A stretch of DNA of 64,000 nt from Mesorhizobium shangrilense (GTDB taxonomy: Bacteria > Pseudomonadota > Alphaproteobacteria > Rhizobiales > Rhizobiaceae). This document shows positions 39,799 through 48,872 of this stretch, piece by piece (the stretch's first letter is position 1; every line of letters begins with the position of its first letter). The translations under genes and the position numbers were made by a program. Location of the stretch: contig NZ_JBEWSZ010000002.1 in NCBI RefSeq assembly GCF_040537815.1, positions 62,001 to 126,000 of the forward strand, written 5' to 3'. The notes under the pieces were generated by a model, which was not told where the DNA came from, ran no database searches, and was given only the letters and a program-made list of their open reading frames with translations.

Positions 39799-40653
39799 TT
39801 ACAAATCGGCGACAGGCTCGAGCTTCAGCGCGGTGCGCCGGATCTCGAACAGCATGATCCCGGTCGCGACGGCGAGGTTGAGCGAATCGGCCCGGCCCGC
39901 CTGCGGTATCCGCAGCAGCCTGTCGCAGCTCGCGGCCAGATTGTCTGGCAGTCCCTGCTGCTCGTTGCCCATCATCAGCAGCACCGGCCCCCGGGAATAA
40001 TCGATCGAACGATAGTCGACCGCTCCCTTCAGATGTGTTCCGCCGACAAGGCCCGGAAACCCGCCCCGCCAGGCGAGAAAGGCTTCCTGGCTGGCCTTGA
40101 CCACGGGCACCGCGAAGATCGAGCCCATCGTCGCTCGTACCGTCTCGACGGAGAATGGGTCCGTTGTTTCGCCGATGAGGATGACACCCTTGGCGCCGAC
40201 GGCGTCGATGGTGCGGATGACGGTACCGAGGTTGCCGGGGTCGCGCACGCGGTCCAGCGCCACCCAGACGTCGCCATTGTCGGCGCGAATATCCTTGAGC
40301 GGCAGGAATCTCTGCGAAAAGACGCCGACCACCATCTGCGGATTGTCGCGGCGGGTGATCGCGACAAGCACCTTTTCCGACACTTCGAGCACCGTGCCGC
40401 CGGCGGCAACCGTGCGCGCGGCAACCTTTTCCACCGCCGCATTGCCGCGTCCGGCCTTGGCGAACACAAGCGTCTTGATCGACCAGCCAAGATCGAGCGC
40501 GTCGATGACCAGTTTCAGTCCCTCGGCCATGAAGGCATTCTGCTGGTCGCGGAATTTCTTCTGGGCGAGCGCCTTGATGTCCTTCACCAGCGGATTGGCG
40601 AGACTGGTGACTTCCTTCACCAGTCCCGGCGAGCCTGCATGCCGCTCACTCAT
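39799..40653 (-). CDS. TrmH/SpoU family RNA 2'-O-methyltransferase
   Basis: A 284-residue SPOUT methyltransferase modifying tRNA or rRNA ribose. Residues 1-110 are a substrate-binding region starting with SLANPLVKDIKALAQKKFRD; the knotted domain holds motif 1 (LDRVRDPGNLGTVIRT), motif 2 (LLMMGNEQQGLP) and motif 3 (DSLNLAVATGIMLFEI). The target base is not predictable. Its ATG directly follows the TGA of the upstream methyltransferase gene, so the two are translationally coupled. Confidence 0.9.
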   Translation of the reverse strand: MSERHAGSPGLVKEVTSLANPLVKDIKALAQKKFRDQQNAFMAEGLKLVIDALDLGWSIKTLVFAKAGRGNAAVEKVAARTVAAGGTVLEVSEKVLVAITRRDNPQMVVGVFSQRFLPLKDIRADNGDVWVALDRVRDPGNLGTVIRTIDAVGAKGVILIGETTDPFSVETVRATMGSIFAVPVVKASQEAFLAWRGGFPGLVGGTHLKGAVDYRSIDYSRGPVLLMMGNEQQGLPDNLAASCDRLLRIPQAGRADSLNLAVATGIMLFEIRRTALKLEPVADL

Positions 40654-41742
40654 TCAGGCCACCCAACGCGAGAACAATGAGGTCGACAGCGCCCGGCCAG
40701 CGGATTTTTCACGGATGATCAACTCTCCCGATTCAACCTTGCCGCCCATGCCGGCAAATGTGTCGCGCATCAGGGCATGGATGGCGAAGAAGGAGGCGCG
40801 GATCGAATAGGCGGTCAGCACCACGGCAAGCGGTTTTGGGGTCAGGATGGAGCGGCAGAGGTCGGTCAGCGCCGGCAGGTCCTCGAACAATTGCCAGACC
40901 TCGCCCTTGGGACCACGGCCATAGGCCGGAGGGTCGAACAGGACGATGTCGTAGCGGCTGCCCCGGCGCTCCTCGCGCTCGGCGAATTTCACCGCGTCGT
41001 CGACGATCCAGCGGATCGGCTTGCTGCCGAGACCGGCCATCTCCTGGTTCTCGCGGGCCCAGCCGATCGCCTTCTTGGAAGCATCGACATGGGTGACCTC
41101 GGCGCCCGCGCGGGCTGCCACGAGAGATGCGAGCCCAGTATAGCCAAACAGGTTCAGCACTTTCACCGGCCGCTTCGCGGCGGCGATGAGGCCGGCCATA
41201 TGGTCCCAGTGCGAGGCTTGTTCGGGAAAGACACCGACATGGCGAAACGAGGTGAAGCGGCCGAGATAGTCGATCCCGTCATGCTTCATCGGCCAGGTTT
41301 CGCCGAGCGGGGTCTTGGGGAAGCGCCAGCGGCCGATGCCCTCCTCGTCGGTATCGCCGGTGAAGATGGCGTCGGCGCGCTCCCAATCTTTTGTCGGCAA
41401 TGCCTTTTGCCAGATCGCCTGGCCCTCGGGTCGCACGATGCGATAGGGTCCGTACTGCTCGAGCTTCTGGCCGGCACCACTGTCGAGCAGCGCATAGTCG
41501 GCATTGGGCGCCACTTCGAGGATCACCGGCAGATTCTCCGCCGGCAGGGCGCCATCGCGGCGGGCCAGGATGCGCGGCGCGGATTTCGGTTGCTCGTCAG
41601 CCTTCGCCTCGTGTTGCTCGCGCGGCTTGGGATCAGGCCTGGCCGCGACCGCATGCCTGGCGCGCGGACGCGGTTGCTCCGTCGCGCCCTTCGCGGATTG
41701 ATGCGGGCGGCTGTCGCGGCGTTTGTCGCGAAAAGACTTCAA
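40654..41742 (-). CDS. Class I SAM-dependent rRNA methyltransferase (RlmI/RlmK-like)
   Basis: A 362-residue methyltransferase. The first 60 residues are basic and disordered. The Rossmann domain shows the SAM motif VLNLFGYTGLASLVAARAGA and the motif-IV DIVLFDPPAYGRG. The family methylates cytosines of 23S rRNA. The PUA domain of E. coli RlmI is not evident; the N-terminal part (GPYRIVRPEGQAIW) is the RlmI-type substrate domain. It leads a minus-strand run with trmH-like, lspA and perhaps acuI. Confidence 0.86.
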   Translation of the reverse strand: MKSFRDKRRDSRPHQSAKGATEQPRPRARHAVAARPDPKPREQHEAKADEQPKSAPRILARRDGALPAENLPVILEVAPNADYALLDSGAGQKLEQYGPYRIVRPEGQAIWQKALPTKDWERADAIFTGDTDEEGIGRWRFPKTPLGETWPMKHDGIDYLGRFTSFRHVGVFPEQASHWDHMAGLIAAAKRPVKVLNLFGYTGLASLVAARAGAEVTHVDASKKAIGWARENQEMAGLGSKPIRWIVDDAVKFAEREERRGSRYDIVLFDPPAYGRGPKGEVWQLFEDLPALTDLCRSILTPKPLAVVLTAYSIRASFFAIHALMRDTFAGMGGKVESGELIIREKSAGRALSTSLFSRWVA

Positions 41743-41891
41743 GAAGCGGCATCTCCGAACGGCGTGGCCGCTTTTGGCACAGCCTCAGGCGCTCCGCAAC
41801 CGGGAGAGGTTGTCGCGCCAGTGCGGCGACGAGGCTTCCGAGCAGTACGGCATGGCTCTATCATGCGTCGGCAAGACGGTCCGGAAAACTC

Positions 41892-42581
41892 ATGTCCCGT
41901 TCAGAACGCCTGCTCGACCTCATCCAGGCTTTGCGCCGGCACCGCCGCCCGGTGAGCGGGCGGTTGCTCGCCGATGAACTCGGCATCTCGATCCGCACGC
42001 TCTACCGCGATATCGCCACGCTGCAGGGGCAGTGCGCGCCGATCGAGGGCGAAGCAGGGCTGGGCTATGTGCTGAAGCCCGGCTTCATGTTGCCGCCGCT
42101 GATGTTCACCGACGAGGAGATCGAGGCGATCGTGCTGGGCTCGCGCTGGGTCGCCAAGCAGCCGGACACACGCCTTTCCGCTGCTGCCACCAACGCGCTG
42201 GTCAAGATCGCCGCGGTCCTGCCGGACGATATGCGCGAGGACCTCGACGCCACCGCGCTGCTGGTCGGCCCGCCTGCAAAGGCCATCGAGGGCATCGACC
42301 TCGGACTGGTCCGGCAGGCCATTCGCGATGAGCGCAAGCTTGGCTTTCTCTATCGCGATGCCGGCGGCGCGGCCTCCGAACGCACTGTGTGGCCGTTTGC
42401 GCTCGGCTTCTTCGACAAGGTGCGGGTGGTGGTGGCCTGGTGCGAGATGCGGCAGGATTTCCGGCATTTTCGCGCCGATCGTATCGCCGAACTCAAGGCA
42501 ACCGACATACGCTATCCACGCCGGCGCCAGGTGCTGCTGAAGGAATGGCGGGCGACACTCGACATGACCAGCCGTTCATGA
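41892..42581 (+). CDS. YafY-type WYL-domain transcriptional regulator
   Basis: A 229-residue regulator with a DeoR-like winged helix at residues 1-60 (RLLADELGISIRTLYRDI) and a WYL-type sensor domain (about 130-215, beginning with RDERKLGFLYRDAGG). WYL regulators sense nucleic-acid-like or other ligands and often control stress or defence genes. The ATG at 41892 fits the family start MSRSERLLDLIQ. It is followed by VOC and EVE genes and probably controls them. Confidence 0.87.
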   Translation: MSRSERLLDLIQALRRHRRPVSGRLLADELGISIRTLYRDIATLQGQCAPIEGEAGLGYVLKPGFMLPPLMFTDEEIEAIVLGSRWVAKQPDTRLSAAATNALVKIAAVLPDDMREDLDATALLVGPPAKAIEGIDLGLVRQAIRDERKLGFLYRDAGGAASERTVWPFALGFFDKVRVVVAWCEMRQDFRHFRADRIAELKATDIRYPRRRQVLLKEWRATLDMTSRS

Positions 42582-42658
42582 CGGCTGCTGCCAGAATCTG
42601 ACAGTAGCTCCTTCTATGGTCTTCAAATCGAAACAGTGAACGCCTTGGAGAGCAGACC

Positions 42659-43042
42659 ATGCCTACGCCGAATTTCGTCATCCTCTATGTCGACCAGCCG
42701 CTTGAGAGCGGCGCTTTCTACACTGCGCTGCTTGGCCGGGAGCCGGTCGAGAGCGCGCCGACCTTCGTGCTGTTCGTGCTCGATGGCGGTTTCAAGCTTG
42801 GCCTCTGGTCGCGCCATACGGTGGAGCCGGCCGCAGCGGCCTCTGGCGGTGGTGGGGAGATCGTGTTTGCGCTGGAAACGCCGGCCGCCGTCGATGCCAC
42901 CCATGCCGACTGGGCAAAACGCGGCCTGAAGATCATCCAGACGCCTACGGATCTGGATTTCGGCCGTACCTTCGTTGCAGTAGATCCCGACAATCACCGC
43001 TTGCGCGTCTATTGGCTGTCCGATGCGGGGCAACAGTCATGA
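42659..43042 (+). CDS. VOC family protein (glyoxalase/bleomycin-resistance fold)
   Basis: A 127-residue protein with two beta-alpha-beta-beta-beta modules of the vicinal oxygen chelate fold ([20 protein letters not shown], then [17 protein letters not shown]). Family members are lyases, dioxygenases or antibiotic-binding proteins. GGAG precedes the ATG at 42659. Its stop overlaps the next ATG by four bases. YafY-type regulators are often encoded beside VOC genes. Confidence 0.82.
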   Translation: MPTPNFVILYVDQPLESGAFYTALLGREPVESAPTFVLFVLDGGFKLGLWSRHTVEPAAAASGGGGEIVFALETPAAVDATHADWAKRGLKIIQTPTDLDFGRTFVAVDPDNHRLRVYWLSDAGQQS

Positions 43043-43479
43043 GCGCCCATTGGATCGCGGTCGCGTCGGCCGCGCATGTCCGGCGCGGCAGGACAGAAGG
43101 CTTCATGCAGGTCAACCACGGCAAGGCCGCGCCGCTGCGCAGGGTCAAGCCTGGCGATGGCATCGTCTATTATTCTCCGAGCACTGTTTTAGGCGAAAAG
43201 GACGGTCTGCAGGCGTTTACCGCTGTTGGCACCGTCCGGGAAGGCGAACCCTACCAGGGCGAGATGGGCGGCGGCTTCACGCCATTCCGGCGCGATGTCG
43301 AATGGGTAAAGGCAAGAGAAACGCCGATCAAGCCGCTGCTCGACCGGCTGGAATTCACCGCCGGCAAGTCGAACTGGGGCTACCAGCTTCGCTTCGGCCT
43401 GTTCCCCATCAGCGCCGGGGACTTCGCGTTGATCGCCGACGCGATGGGCGCCGAAACAAGCACTGATGCTACCGCTTGA
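43039..43479 (+). CDS. EVE domain-containing protein
   Basis: A 146-residue EVE/PUA-like protein ([20 protein letters not shown], then [16 protein letters not shown]). EVE domains bind modified bases in DNA or RNA and occur in restriction and defence contexts as well as stand-alone. It starts within the VOC stop (ATGA), giving a tight three-gene unit with the WYL regulator. The 3' end overlaps the convergent cyclodeaminase gene by 11 bases. Confidence 0.82.
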   Translation: MSAHWIAVASAAHVRRGRTEGFMQVNHGKAAPLRRVKPGDGIVYYSPSTVLGEKDGLQAFTAVGTVREGEPYQGEMGGGFTPFRRDVEWVKARETPIKPLLDRLEFTAGKSNWGYQLRFGLFPISAGDFALIADAMGAETSTDATA

Positions 43480-44434
43480 GTGCCTGGTAGACAGCGATGC
43501 CGGCGGCGAGGTCCTCAAGTGCCGCGCCGACCGACTTGAACAGCGTGATCTCGTGCGCACTCTGCCGGCCGTCTTTCTGACCGCGCGCCAATTCGTGGAG
43601 GTCGGCGACGATGGCCTCGGCCTTCAGCACACCGGAGGCCAGCGGCTGGACGATGTCGCCGGCTTCCTTGGTGGCGCCGGCACGCGTGTCGACGAAGACG
43701 CGAGCCCTGGCGATCGCATCGTCGTCTGCTTCGCGCATTGTGGGCGTGAAGCCGCCGACGAGATCGACATGGACCCCGGGCTTCAGCGACGCGCCCTTGA
43801 TGAGCGGCGTTGCCGTTATGGTCGCCGAGGAGACGATATCGGCCAAGCCAAGTTCGGCGTCGAGATCCCCAGCGGCTTCCGCGGCAAAACCTTCGGCGCG
43901 CAGGCCATCAGCGACTTTTTCGGCATTGGCCCGCGTGCGGTTCCAGATGCGAATCGTCTTGATCGGCCGCACGGCCGAATGCGCCTTGGCAAGGAATGGC
44001 GACAGCGCACCGGCGCCGACCACCAGCAGCCGGGAGGCGTCTTCACGGGCCAGATAGGAGGCGGCGAGCGCCGATGCGCAGGCCGTGCGCCACTGCGTCA
44101 GCCGCTGACCGTCGATAAGGGCTTCCGGCTCACCGGTAGTGCCGTCGAGCAGCAGATAAAGCCCCATCACCGCGGGCTTTCCGATTGCGTTGTTGTCGGG
44201 CGATACGGTGACGATCTTGACGCCGATATGGCCGCCGGACGACGTGCCGGCCGCGTTGAAATCGGTCCAGGCCGGCATCAGCAGCAGCGTCGAGGCCGCA
44301 CCGTCCGGGCGTTCGACGCCATGATGATGACGCACGGGTTGAACCGCGCCGTCGCGAAAGGCAGTGCGCAACGTCTCGACCAGCCCGGGAAACGTCAGCG
44401 CATGATCGACCTCGGCGGCCGAAATGGTCAGCAT
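43469..44434 (-). CDS. Ornithine cyclodeaminase/mu-crystallin family protein
   Basis: A 321-residue NAD(P)-binding protein. The substrate domain includes [19 protein letters not shown]; the Rossmann motif is [17 protein letters not shown] near residue 120. Members deaminate ornithine to proline or reduce cyclic imines such as pyrroline-2-carboxylate. The ATG at 44434 ([13 protein letters not shown]) is the family start; the frame extends to 44557 without support. It lies downstream of lapA on the same strand. The substrate is uncertain. Confidence 0.86.
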   Translation of the reverse strand: MLTISAAEVDHALTFPGLVETLRTAFRDGAVQPVRHHHGVERPDGAASTLLLMPAWTDFNAAGTSSGGHIGVKIVTVSPDNNAIGKPAVMGLYLLLDGTTGEPEALIDGQRLTQWRTACASALAASYLAREDASRLLVVGAGALSPFLAKAHSAVRPIKTIRIWNRTRANAEKVADGLRAEGFAAEAAGDLDAELGLADIVSSATITATPLIKGASLKPGVHVDLVGGFTPTMREADDDAIARARVFVDTRAGATKEAGDIVQPLASGVLKAEAIVADLHELARGQKDGRQSAHEITLFKSVGAALEDLAAGIAVYQALKR

Positions 44435-44468
44435 GGGAAGCTCCGTGGAGAGAAAAATGCCAACCAGC

Positions 44469-44801
44469 TCAGTTGGTTGGCTTTGGCAAGGTGGGGCCTT
44501 GCGGCGCGGCGGGCGCACGGCTGATCGACTGGCGCAGGTTCTCGGCTTCCGCGCCACGCTGGCGCGCCAGCTTGCGATAGTGGCCCTGTCTGACCCAGGT
44601 TGCCATGCTGCCGACGATCATGCCGATGGCAAGGGCCAGGAACAGGAAGATGAAGAGCGGCAATGTCAGCGTCAGGGCTGGATTGCCGGGATTGAACGGG
44701 TCGAGGGTGAAGGACACCAATTCGCGGTTGGCGACGGCCAGCGCGATCAGGATGATGGCCAGCGGCACGAAGACCACGATGAGCATGAAGCGATTGAGCA
44801 T
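44469..44801 (-). CDS. LapA family protein (DUF1049)
   Basis: A 110-residue inner-membrane protein with two helices (FMLIVVFVPLAIILIALAVA and LPLFIFLFLALAIGMIVGSM) and a basic cytoplasmic tail. This is the LapA/YciS type, which in E. coli works with LapB to tune LPS synthesis. In rhizobia it usually follows ihfB, as here. No lapB-like gene is nearby. Confidence 0.85.
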   Translation of the reverse strand: MLNRFMLIVVFVPLAIILIALAVANRELVSFTLDPFNPGNPALTLTLPLFIFLFLALAIGMIVGSMATWVRQGHYRKLARQRGAEAENLRQSISRAPAAPQGPTLPKPTN

Positions 44802-44845
44802 GATGTTTTCCGCTGGAAGACTGGTCTCGTCGAACGAGCCCGGCC

Positions 44846-45130
44846 CTACTTTCCTCCGTTCAGCCTTTCACGAAGCTCCTTGCCGGTCTTGAAGAACGGC
44901 ACCCATTTCTCCTCGACCTCGACGGATTCGCCGGTGCGCGGATTGCGGCCGGTGCGGGCCGGGCGGTTCTTGACCGAGAAAGCCCCGAAGCCACGCAATT
45001 CGACCCGGTTGCCGTCGGCAAGCGCGTCGGTGATCTCGTCGAAAATGGCGCCGACAATGTTTTCGACGTCGCGCAGGAAAAGATGCGGGTTGCGCGTGGC
45101 AATGATCTGCACAAGTTCGGATTTGATCAT
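44846..45130 (-). CDS. ihfB: Integration host factor subunit beta
   Basis: A 94-residue DNA-bending protein of the HU/IHF family. The signature [20 protein letters not shown] is near residue 45-65, and the N-terminal helices begin [17 protein letters not shown]. It pairs with IHF-alpha, encoded elsewhere, to bend DNA at specific sites; in this cell it would assist sigma-54 promoters served by rpoN a few genes away. It follows sppA after an 82-bp gap. Confidence 0.93.
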   Translation of the reverse strand: MIKSELVQIIATRNPHLFLRDVENIVGAIFDEITDALADGNRVELRGFGAFSVKNRPARTGRNPRTGESVEVEEKWVPFFKTGKELRERLNGGK

Positions 45131-45212
45131 GAGAGAAGTCCCCGTGAAAGCTGTGCGGTCAAAATTATGAGGATGATTTTATTTGCTTTTTTCACTCGCC
45201 CCAAACGGCCCC

Positions 45213-46169
45213 TCAAGGGTGCCAGACGGAAACGAGACCGTCAAGAAACAAGCGGTCGGCGCCAAGTTCATGCATGACATCGCCGCTGTAGTCGGGCAGG
45301 CCAAGCGCGCTGGTGATCGTGCGCAGCATCGTCCTGGAGAACAGGTAGCCGCCGCGTTTTTCGGTGTTCTTCCATTCCACCACCTTGAGCTTGGCGTCGA
45401 CGCCCTTGGTCGCCAGCCAGTCAATCGCCTCGGTCTCGCCGCCGACGCCGTCGATCAGCCCGTTGGCGACGCCCTGGCGGCCGGTGAAGATCGAGCCGTC
45501 GGCCAGCGCCAGCGCCTGCTCATGGGTCATCTTGCGGCGCTCCGCGACAATGCCGACGAACCAGTCGTAGCTGTCGAGGATGAGCTTGCGAACCATGGCG
45601 CGCTCATCGTCATTCGTCGGCTTGAACGGGGAGGGCGCGGCCTTGAGCGGCGACGACTTCACTTCCTCGAGCTTGATGCCGAGCTTGTCCATCATGCCGC
45701 TGACATCCGGATACTGGATGAGCACGCCGATGGAGCCAACGATCGAGGATTTGTGGGCGACTATATGGTCGGCCGCGCTTGCGATCATGTAGCCCGCCGA
45801 TGCGGCAAGGGTGCCGACCTCGGCGACCACCGGCTTGTCGGCGGCCAGCTTGCGCACTTCCTCATAGATGGTTTCGCCGCCGACCGTAGTGCCACCCGGT
45901 GAATCGATCGCCAGGATCACGCCTTTCACCTTGTCGGACTTGCGGATGCTCTCCAGGCGCTTGATCAGCTCATCATCCTCGGTGATCGTGCCTTCGATCC
46001 TGACCTTGGCAATGTGGTCGACCGTGGCTCCGCTGAACTCGTCGCCGTAGAACCAGGAGGCGATGGCAACCAGACCGAGCGCCAGGATCGCGATCGCCGC
46101 AACGCGCCAGAATGTCAGTTTCCGCCGCAAGCGGCGGCGGTCGATCAGGTCGTCGGCTCTCAATGCCAT
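45213..46169 (-). CDS. sppA: Signal peptide peptidase SppA (S49 family)
   Basis: A 318-residue short-form SppA. One membrane anchor (about 20-42) precedes the protease domain. The likely nucleophile is S124 (TLAASAGYMIA) and the general base K176 (SSPLKAAP), 52 residues apart as in Bacillus SppA; SIVGSIGVLIQ is the conserved segment between. It degrades cleaved signal peptides in the membrane. The start at 46169 has GAGG before it; an ATG four codons earlier (46181) is less well placed. Gene order sppA-ihfB-lapA is conserved in rhizobia. Confidence 0.92.
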   Translation of the reverse strand: MALRADDLIDRRRLRRKLTFWRVAAIAILALGLVAIASWFYGDEFSGATVDHIAKVRIEGTITEDDELIKRLESIRKSDKVKGVILAIDSPGGTTVGGETIYEEVRKLAADKPVVAEVGTLAASAGYMIASAADHIVAHKSSIVGSIGVLIQYPDVSGMMDKLGIKLEEVKSSPLKAAPSPFKPTNDDERAMVRKLILDSYDWFVGIVAERRKMTHEQALALADGSIFTGRQGVANGLIDGVGGETEAIDWLATKGVDAKLKVVEWKNTEKRGGYLFSRTMLRTITSALGLPDYSGDVMHELGADRLFLDGLVSVWHP

Positions 46170-46406
46170 GGTCTGCCTCATAGTCGCGGAAGCAGACGCT
46201 TTTAAAGCAAGCTCCGGTCCCCGGCTACCGGTTTCCTGAGAGGCTTGCAGCGAGGCGCAATGGCTCTCAGGGATTTGACAACCGGTGGTGGACGAAAAAT
46301 TAACGCATCACGTCTGTATCTGATATGACACACCGTAGCATGGATGTGATTTGGTCCACGCGAGGAAAGCTGTCATATTTTCGCAGTTTTCCTCCGCTTG
46401 TGCTTG

Positions 46407-46434
46407 CTTGAGGGCGTCGGCTTCCCACCTATAG
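46407..46434 (+). promoter_or_regulatory. Strong candidate sigma-70 promoter for lptC-lptA-lptB
   Basis: CTTGAG (46407-46412), a 16-base spacer and CTATAG (46429-46434) match the alphaproteobacterial consensus CTTGAC-N17-CTATAT well. It lies 37 bases before lptC. The rest of the 302-bp gap back to sppA shows no gene. Confidence 0.65.
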
Positions 46435-46471
46435 GCGGTGTCCGGCGGGCAGGGTTGTAAAGAAAGCTGTG

Positions 46472-47182
46472 ATGTTAGCGCGAACGATCGAACCAACCAA
46501 CACCGCGACGGAGTTGGCTCCCCCCACGGCTGGCTTGGCGAGGGGCGATGCCTTCGGCCGTGCGCAGCGCCATTCGCGCCGCGTGCGTATCCTGAAGTTT
46601 GCGATACCGCTGCTCGCCATCGCGATCGCTATCGGCTTTCCCCTTTATTCCTATCTCGCCGCGCCCATCTCGATCGCGGTCCAGGCCGAAGGCACGGCTT
46701 TTTCCAATGGCAAGCTTGTCATGGCCAACCCGAAGCTGAATGGCTTCACCAAGGAGAAGCAGCCCTATTCGATGACGGCGTTGCGCGCCATACAGGACGT
46801 GACCAAGCAGGGCATCATCGAACTGGAGGGCATCGACGCCAAACTGCCGATCGCCATCGACAACATCGCCACCGTGAGCGCCTCGCGCGGCATATATGAT
46901 CGCGACGGCAATACGATGAACCTGACCAGCGACGTCACGGTGAGCACCACCGACGGAATGGAAGCCAAATTCAAATCGGTCTTCCTCGATATGGGCAAAG
47001 GCACTATGAAGACGGGAGATCCCGTCGATGTCGGCAAAGGCGCGTCGCGGATCACCGCGGATTCAATGTCGGTTCAGGACAATGGCAAGGTTCTGGTTTT
47101 CGAGAACAGGGTGCGCGTCAACATCGATTCCGCCAGCTTGGCGACAGAGGGAAAGAGCGGAGAATCCAATGCGGCTCAGTAG
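46472..47182 (+). CDS. lptC: LPS export ABC transporter periplasmic protein LptC
   Basis: A 236-residue bitopic protein: a cytoplasmic tail, one helix (about 42-65, LKFAIPLLAIAIAIGFPLYS) and a periplasmic beta-jellyroll. It takes lipopolysaccharide from LptBFG and passes it to LptA. The order lptC-lptA-lptB supports the call. The ATG at 46472 is taken; a GTG one codon earlier is in frame. It overlaps lptA by 14 bases. Confidence 0.88.
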   Translation: MLARTIEPTNTATELAPPTAGLARGDAFGRAQRHSRRVRILKFAIPLLAIAIAIGFPLYSYLAAPISIAVQAEGTAFSNGKLVMANPKLNGFTKEKQPYSMTALRAIQDVTKQGIIELEGIDAKLPIAIDNIATVSASRGIYDRDGNTMNLTSDVTVSTTDGMEAKFKSVFLDMGKGTMKTGDPVDVGKGASRITADSMSVQDNGKVLVFENRVRVNIDSASLATEGKSGESNAAQ

Positions 47183-47756
47183 TTCGGCGCGGCTCATGGC
47201 TGCGACTTCGGCATTGCTGTTCCTGGGGCTGGCGTCGTCTTGGGCGCAAACGAACGCCACCAGCCAGATGTCAGGCCTCAAACTGTCCGGCGACAAGCCG
47301 ATCCAGATTGAGAGCGACAAGCTCGAGGTTCGGCAGGCGGAGAGCGTTGCGGTATTCACCGGCAATGTAAGCGTCGTCCAGGGGCCGACCCTGCTCAAGG
47401 CCGGCAAGATGACGGTCTATTACGTCAAGGACCCCAGCGCCGCCGCCAAGGGCACGGAAGCCGCGGGCGCGGCGATGACCGGTTCGGCCAATATCGATCA
47501 TCTGGAAGTAGAGGACAAAGTCTACATCAAGTCGGATCAACAGGTCGCGACCGGTGACAGCGGCAGCTTCGACATGAAGAGCCAGGTGTTGGTGCTTTCG
47601 GGCAAGAAGGTCGTTCTGTCGCAGAACGACAACGTCCTGGTGGGCTGCAAGCTGACCGTGCAGATGAAGAGCGGCCTGGCTCAGGTCGATCCCTGTGGTG
47701 GTCAGCGCGTCATGATGTCGATCACGCCGCCGAAGTCGGACGCGGCAAAGCCCTAA
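47169..47756 (+). CDS. lptA: LPS transport periplasmic protein LptA
   Basis: A 195-residue periplasmic protein with a signal peptide (about 1-28, ending in SSWAQT) and an OstA-like jellyroll ([20 protein letters not shown], then [12 protein letters not shown]). It forms the bridge that carries LPS across the periplasm. The ATG at 47169 lies inside the end of lptC, and its stop overlaps lptB (TAATG), so translation of the three genes is coupled. Confidence 0.9.
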   Translation: MRLSSSARLMAATSALLFLGLASSWAQTNATSQMSGLKLSGDKPIQIESDKLEVRQAESVAVFTGNVSVVQGPTLLKAGKMTVYYVKDPSAAAKGTEAAGAAMTGSANIDHLEVEDKVYIKSDQQVATGDSGSFDMKSQVLVLSGKKVVLSQNDNVLVGCKLTVQMKSGLAQVDPCGGQRVMMSITPPKSDAAKP

Positions 47757-48574
47757 TGGCCGGTGCATCCTCGCTGATGGCGCGTCTGTCCGGGCGTGCC
47801 GCGAGCCCGCTCGCGGCACCGGCCACGGTGACTGTCGATGCGACCAAGTTCAAGGGAACCTTGATCGCCAAGGGCCTGACCAAGAGCTACAAGGGCCGCA
47901 AGGTCGTCAGCGGCGTGACGCTCGGCGTGCGCGCGGGCGAGGCTGTCGGGCTGCTCGGCCCCAACGGCGCCGGCAAGACGACCTGTTTCTACATGGTTAC
48001 CGGCCTGGTGCCGGTGGACGAGGGCACGATCGAGATCGACGGCTTCGACGTCACCGCGATGCCGATGTACCGCCGCGCGCGTCTTGGCATTGGCTATCTT
48101 CCGCAGGAAGCCTCGATCTTCCGCGGTCTCAGCGTCGAACAGAACATCCGCGCCGTGCTCGAAGTGGTCGAGAAGGACCGCAAGGTGCGCGAGCGCAGCC
48201 TCGACGAACTGCTCGAGGAATTTCACATCAGCCATTTGCGCAAGGCTCCCTCCATGTCGCTTTCGGGCGGCGAGCGGCGGCGTCTCGAAATCGCCCGCGC
48301 TCTGGCGACGCGCCCCGCCTACATGCTGCTCGACGAACCCTTCGCCGGCATCGATCCGATCGCCGTTGCCGATATCCAGCAATTGGTGCGCCATCTGACG
48401 GCGCGGGGCATCGGCGTGCTCATCACCGATCACAATGTCCGCGAGACGCTCGGCCTGATCGACCGAGCTTATATCATCCATGCGGGCCAGGTTCTGACCC
48501 ATGGCAGGGCCGATGAAGTGGTCGCAAACCCCGATGTGCGGCGGCTTTACCTCGGCGAGGGCTTCACCCTGTAG
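47756..48574 (+). CDS. lptB: LPS export ABC transporter ATP-binding protein LptB
   Basis: A 272-residue ATPase. Walker A is GPNGAGKTT (near residue 68), the Q-loop is [12 protein letters not shown], the signature is [10 protein letters not shown] and Walker B is [12 protein letters not shown]. It drives LPS extraction from the inner membrane with LptF and LptG, encoded elsewhere. It carries about 30 extra N-terminal residues compared with E. coli LptB; an internal ATG at 47777 would shorten this. The TAATG overlap with lptA supports the longer start. A family A repeat begins at its stop. Confidence 0.94.
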   Translation: MAGASSLMARLSGRAASPLAAPATVTVDATKFKGTLIAKGLTKSYKGRKVVSGVTLGVRAGEAVGLLGPNGAGKTTCFYMVTGLVPVDEGTIEIDGFDVTAMPMYRRARLGIGYLPQEASIFRGLSVEQNIRAVLEVVEKDRKVRERSLDELLEEFHISHLRKAPSMSLSGGERRRLEIARALATRPAYMLLDEPFAGIDPIAVADIQQLVRHLTARGIGVLITDHNVRETLGLIDRAYIIHAGQVLTHGRADEVVANPDVRRLYLGEGFTL

Positions 48575-48673
48575 AGCGGTTCCGTGTTTCACGGAAACGC
48601 AGAAACCGCCCCATCTTTTTGTTCGCGCTATTCCGGACGGAAAACCGTTTCACACTTTTCCTGGAGTTGCTCT
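48573..48673 (+). repeat. Dispersed palindromic repeat, family A, copy 4
   Basis: The copy begins inside the lptB stop codon (TAGAGCGG...). It has the front inverted repeat (GTGTTTCACGGAAACGC) and the core GGACGGAAAACCGTTTCACA, then CTTTTCCTGGAGTTGCTCT. It is full length like copy 1. Confidence 0.78.
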
Positions 48674-48760
48674 GAGCGCAAAATAGCGTCGCCAGCGCGG
48701 TTTTCGCCACGCTTTGGCGCGATTTCTTCGATTTTTGTCGCCTGATAACGTCTTCGTAAA

Positions 48761-48797
48761 CGGCTTTTGCTAGTCATTGCTTGACAAGCAAAAGCCG
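48761..48797. promoter_or_regulatory. 11-bp perfect inverted repeat upstream of rpoN
   Basis: CGGCTTTTGCT (48761-48771) and AGCAAAAGCCG (48787-48797) are exact inverted copies with a 15-base loop; the end of the loop and the start of the right arm contain GCTTGACAAG, a -35-like TTGACA. It lies 76 bases before rpoN. It may be an operator over the promoter, or a leader hairpin. Confidence 0.45.
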
Positions 48798-48872
48798 GGC
48801 CAGTTTCTATGTCCGGCTGAAAAAAATCTGTCCGCCATGCGGATGCGTAGACGAGGCGTTTGAAACCGAACC

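Noticed and set aside
46308..46496. A small minus-strand frame upstream of lptC
   Set aside because: It overlaps the strong lptC promoter and the lptC start, and has no ribosome site or family match.
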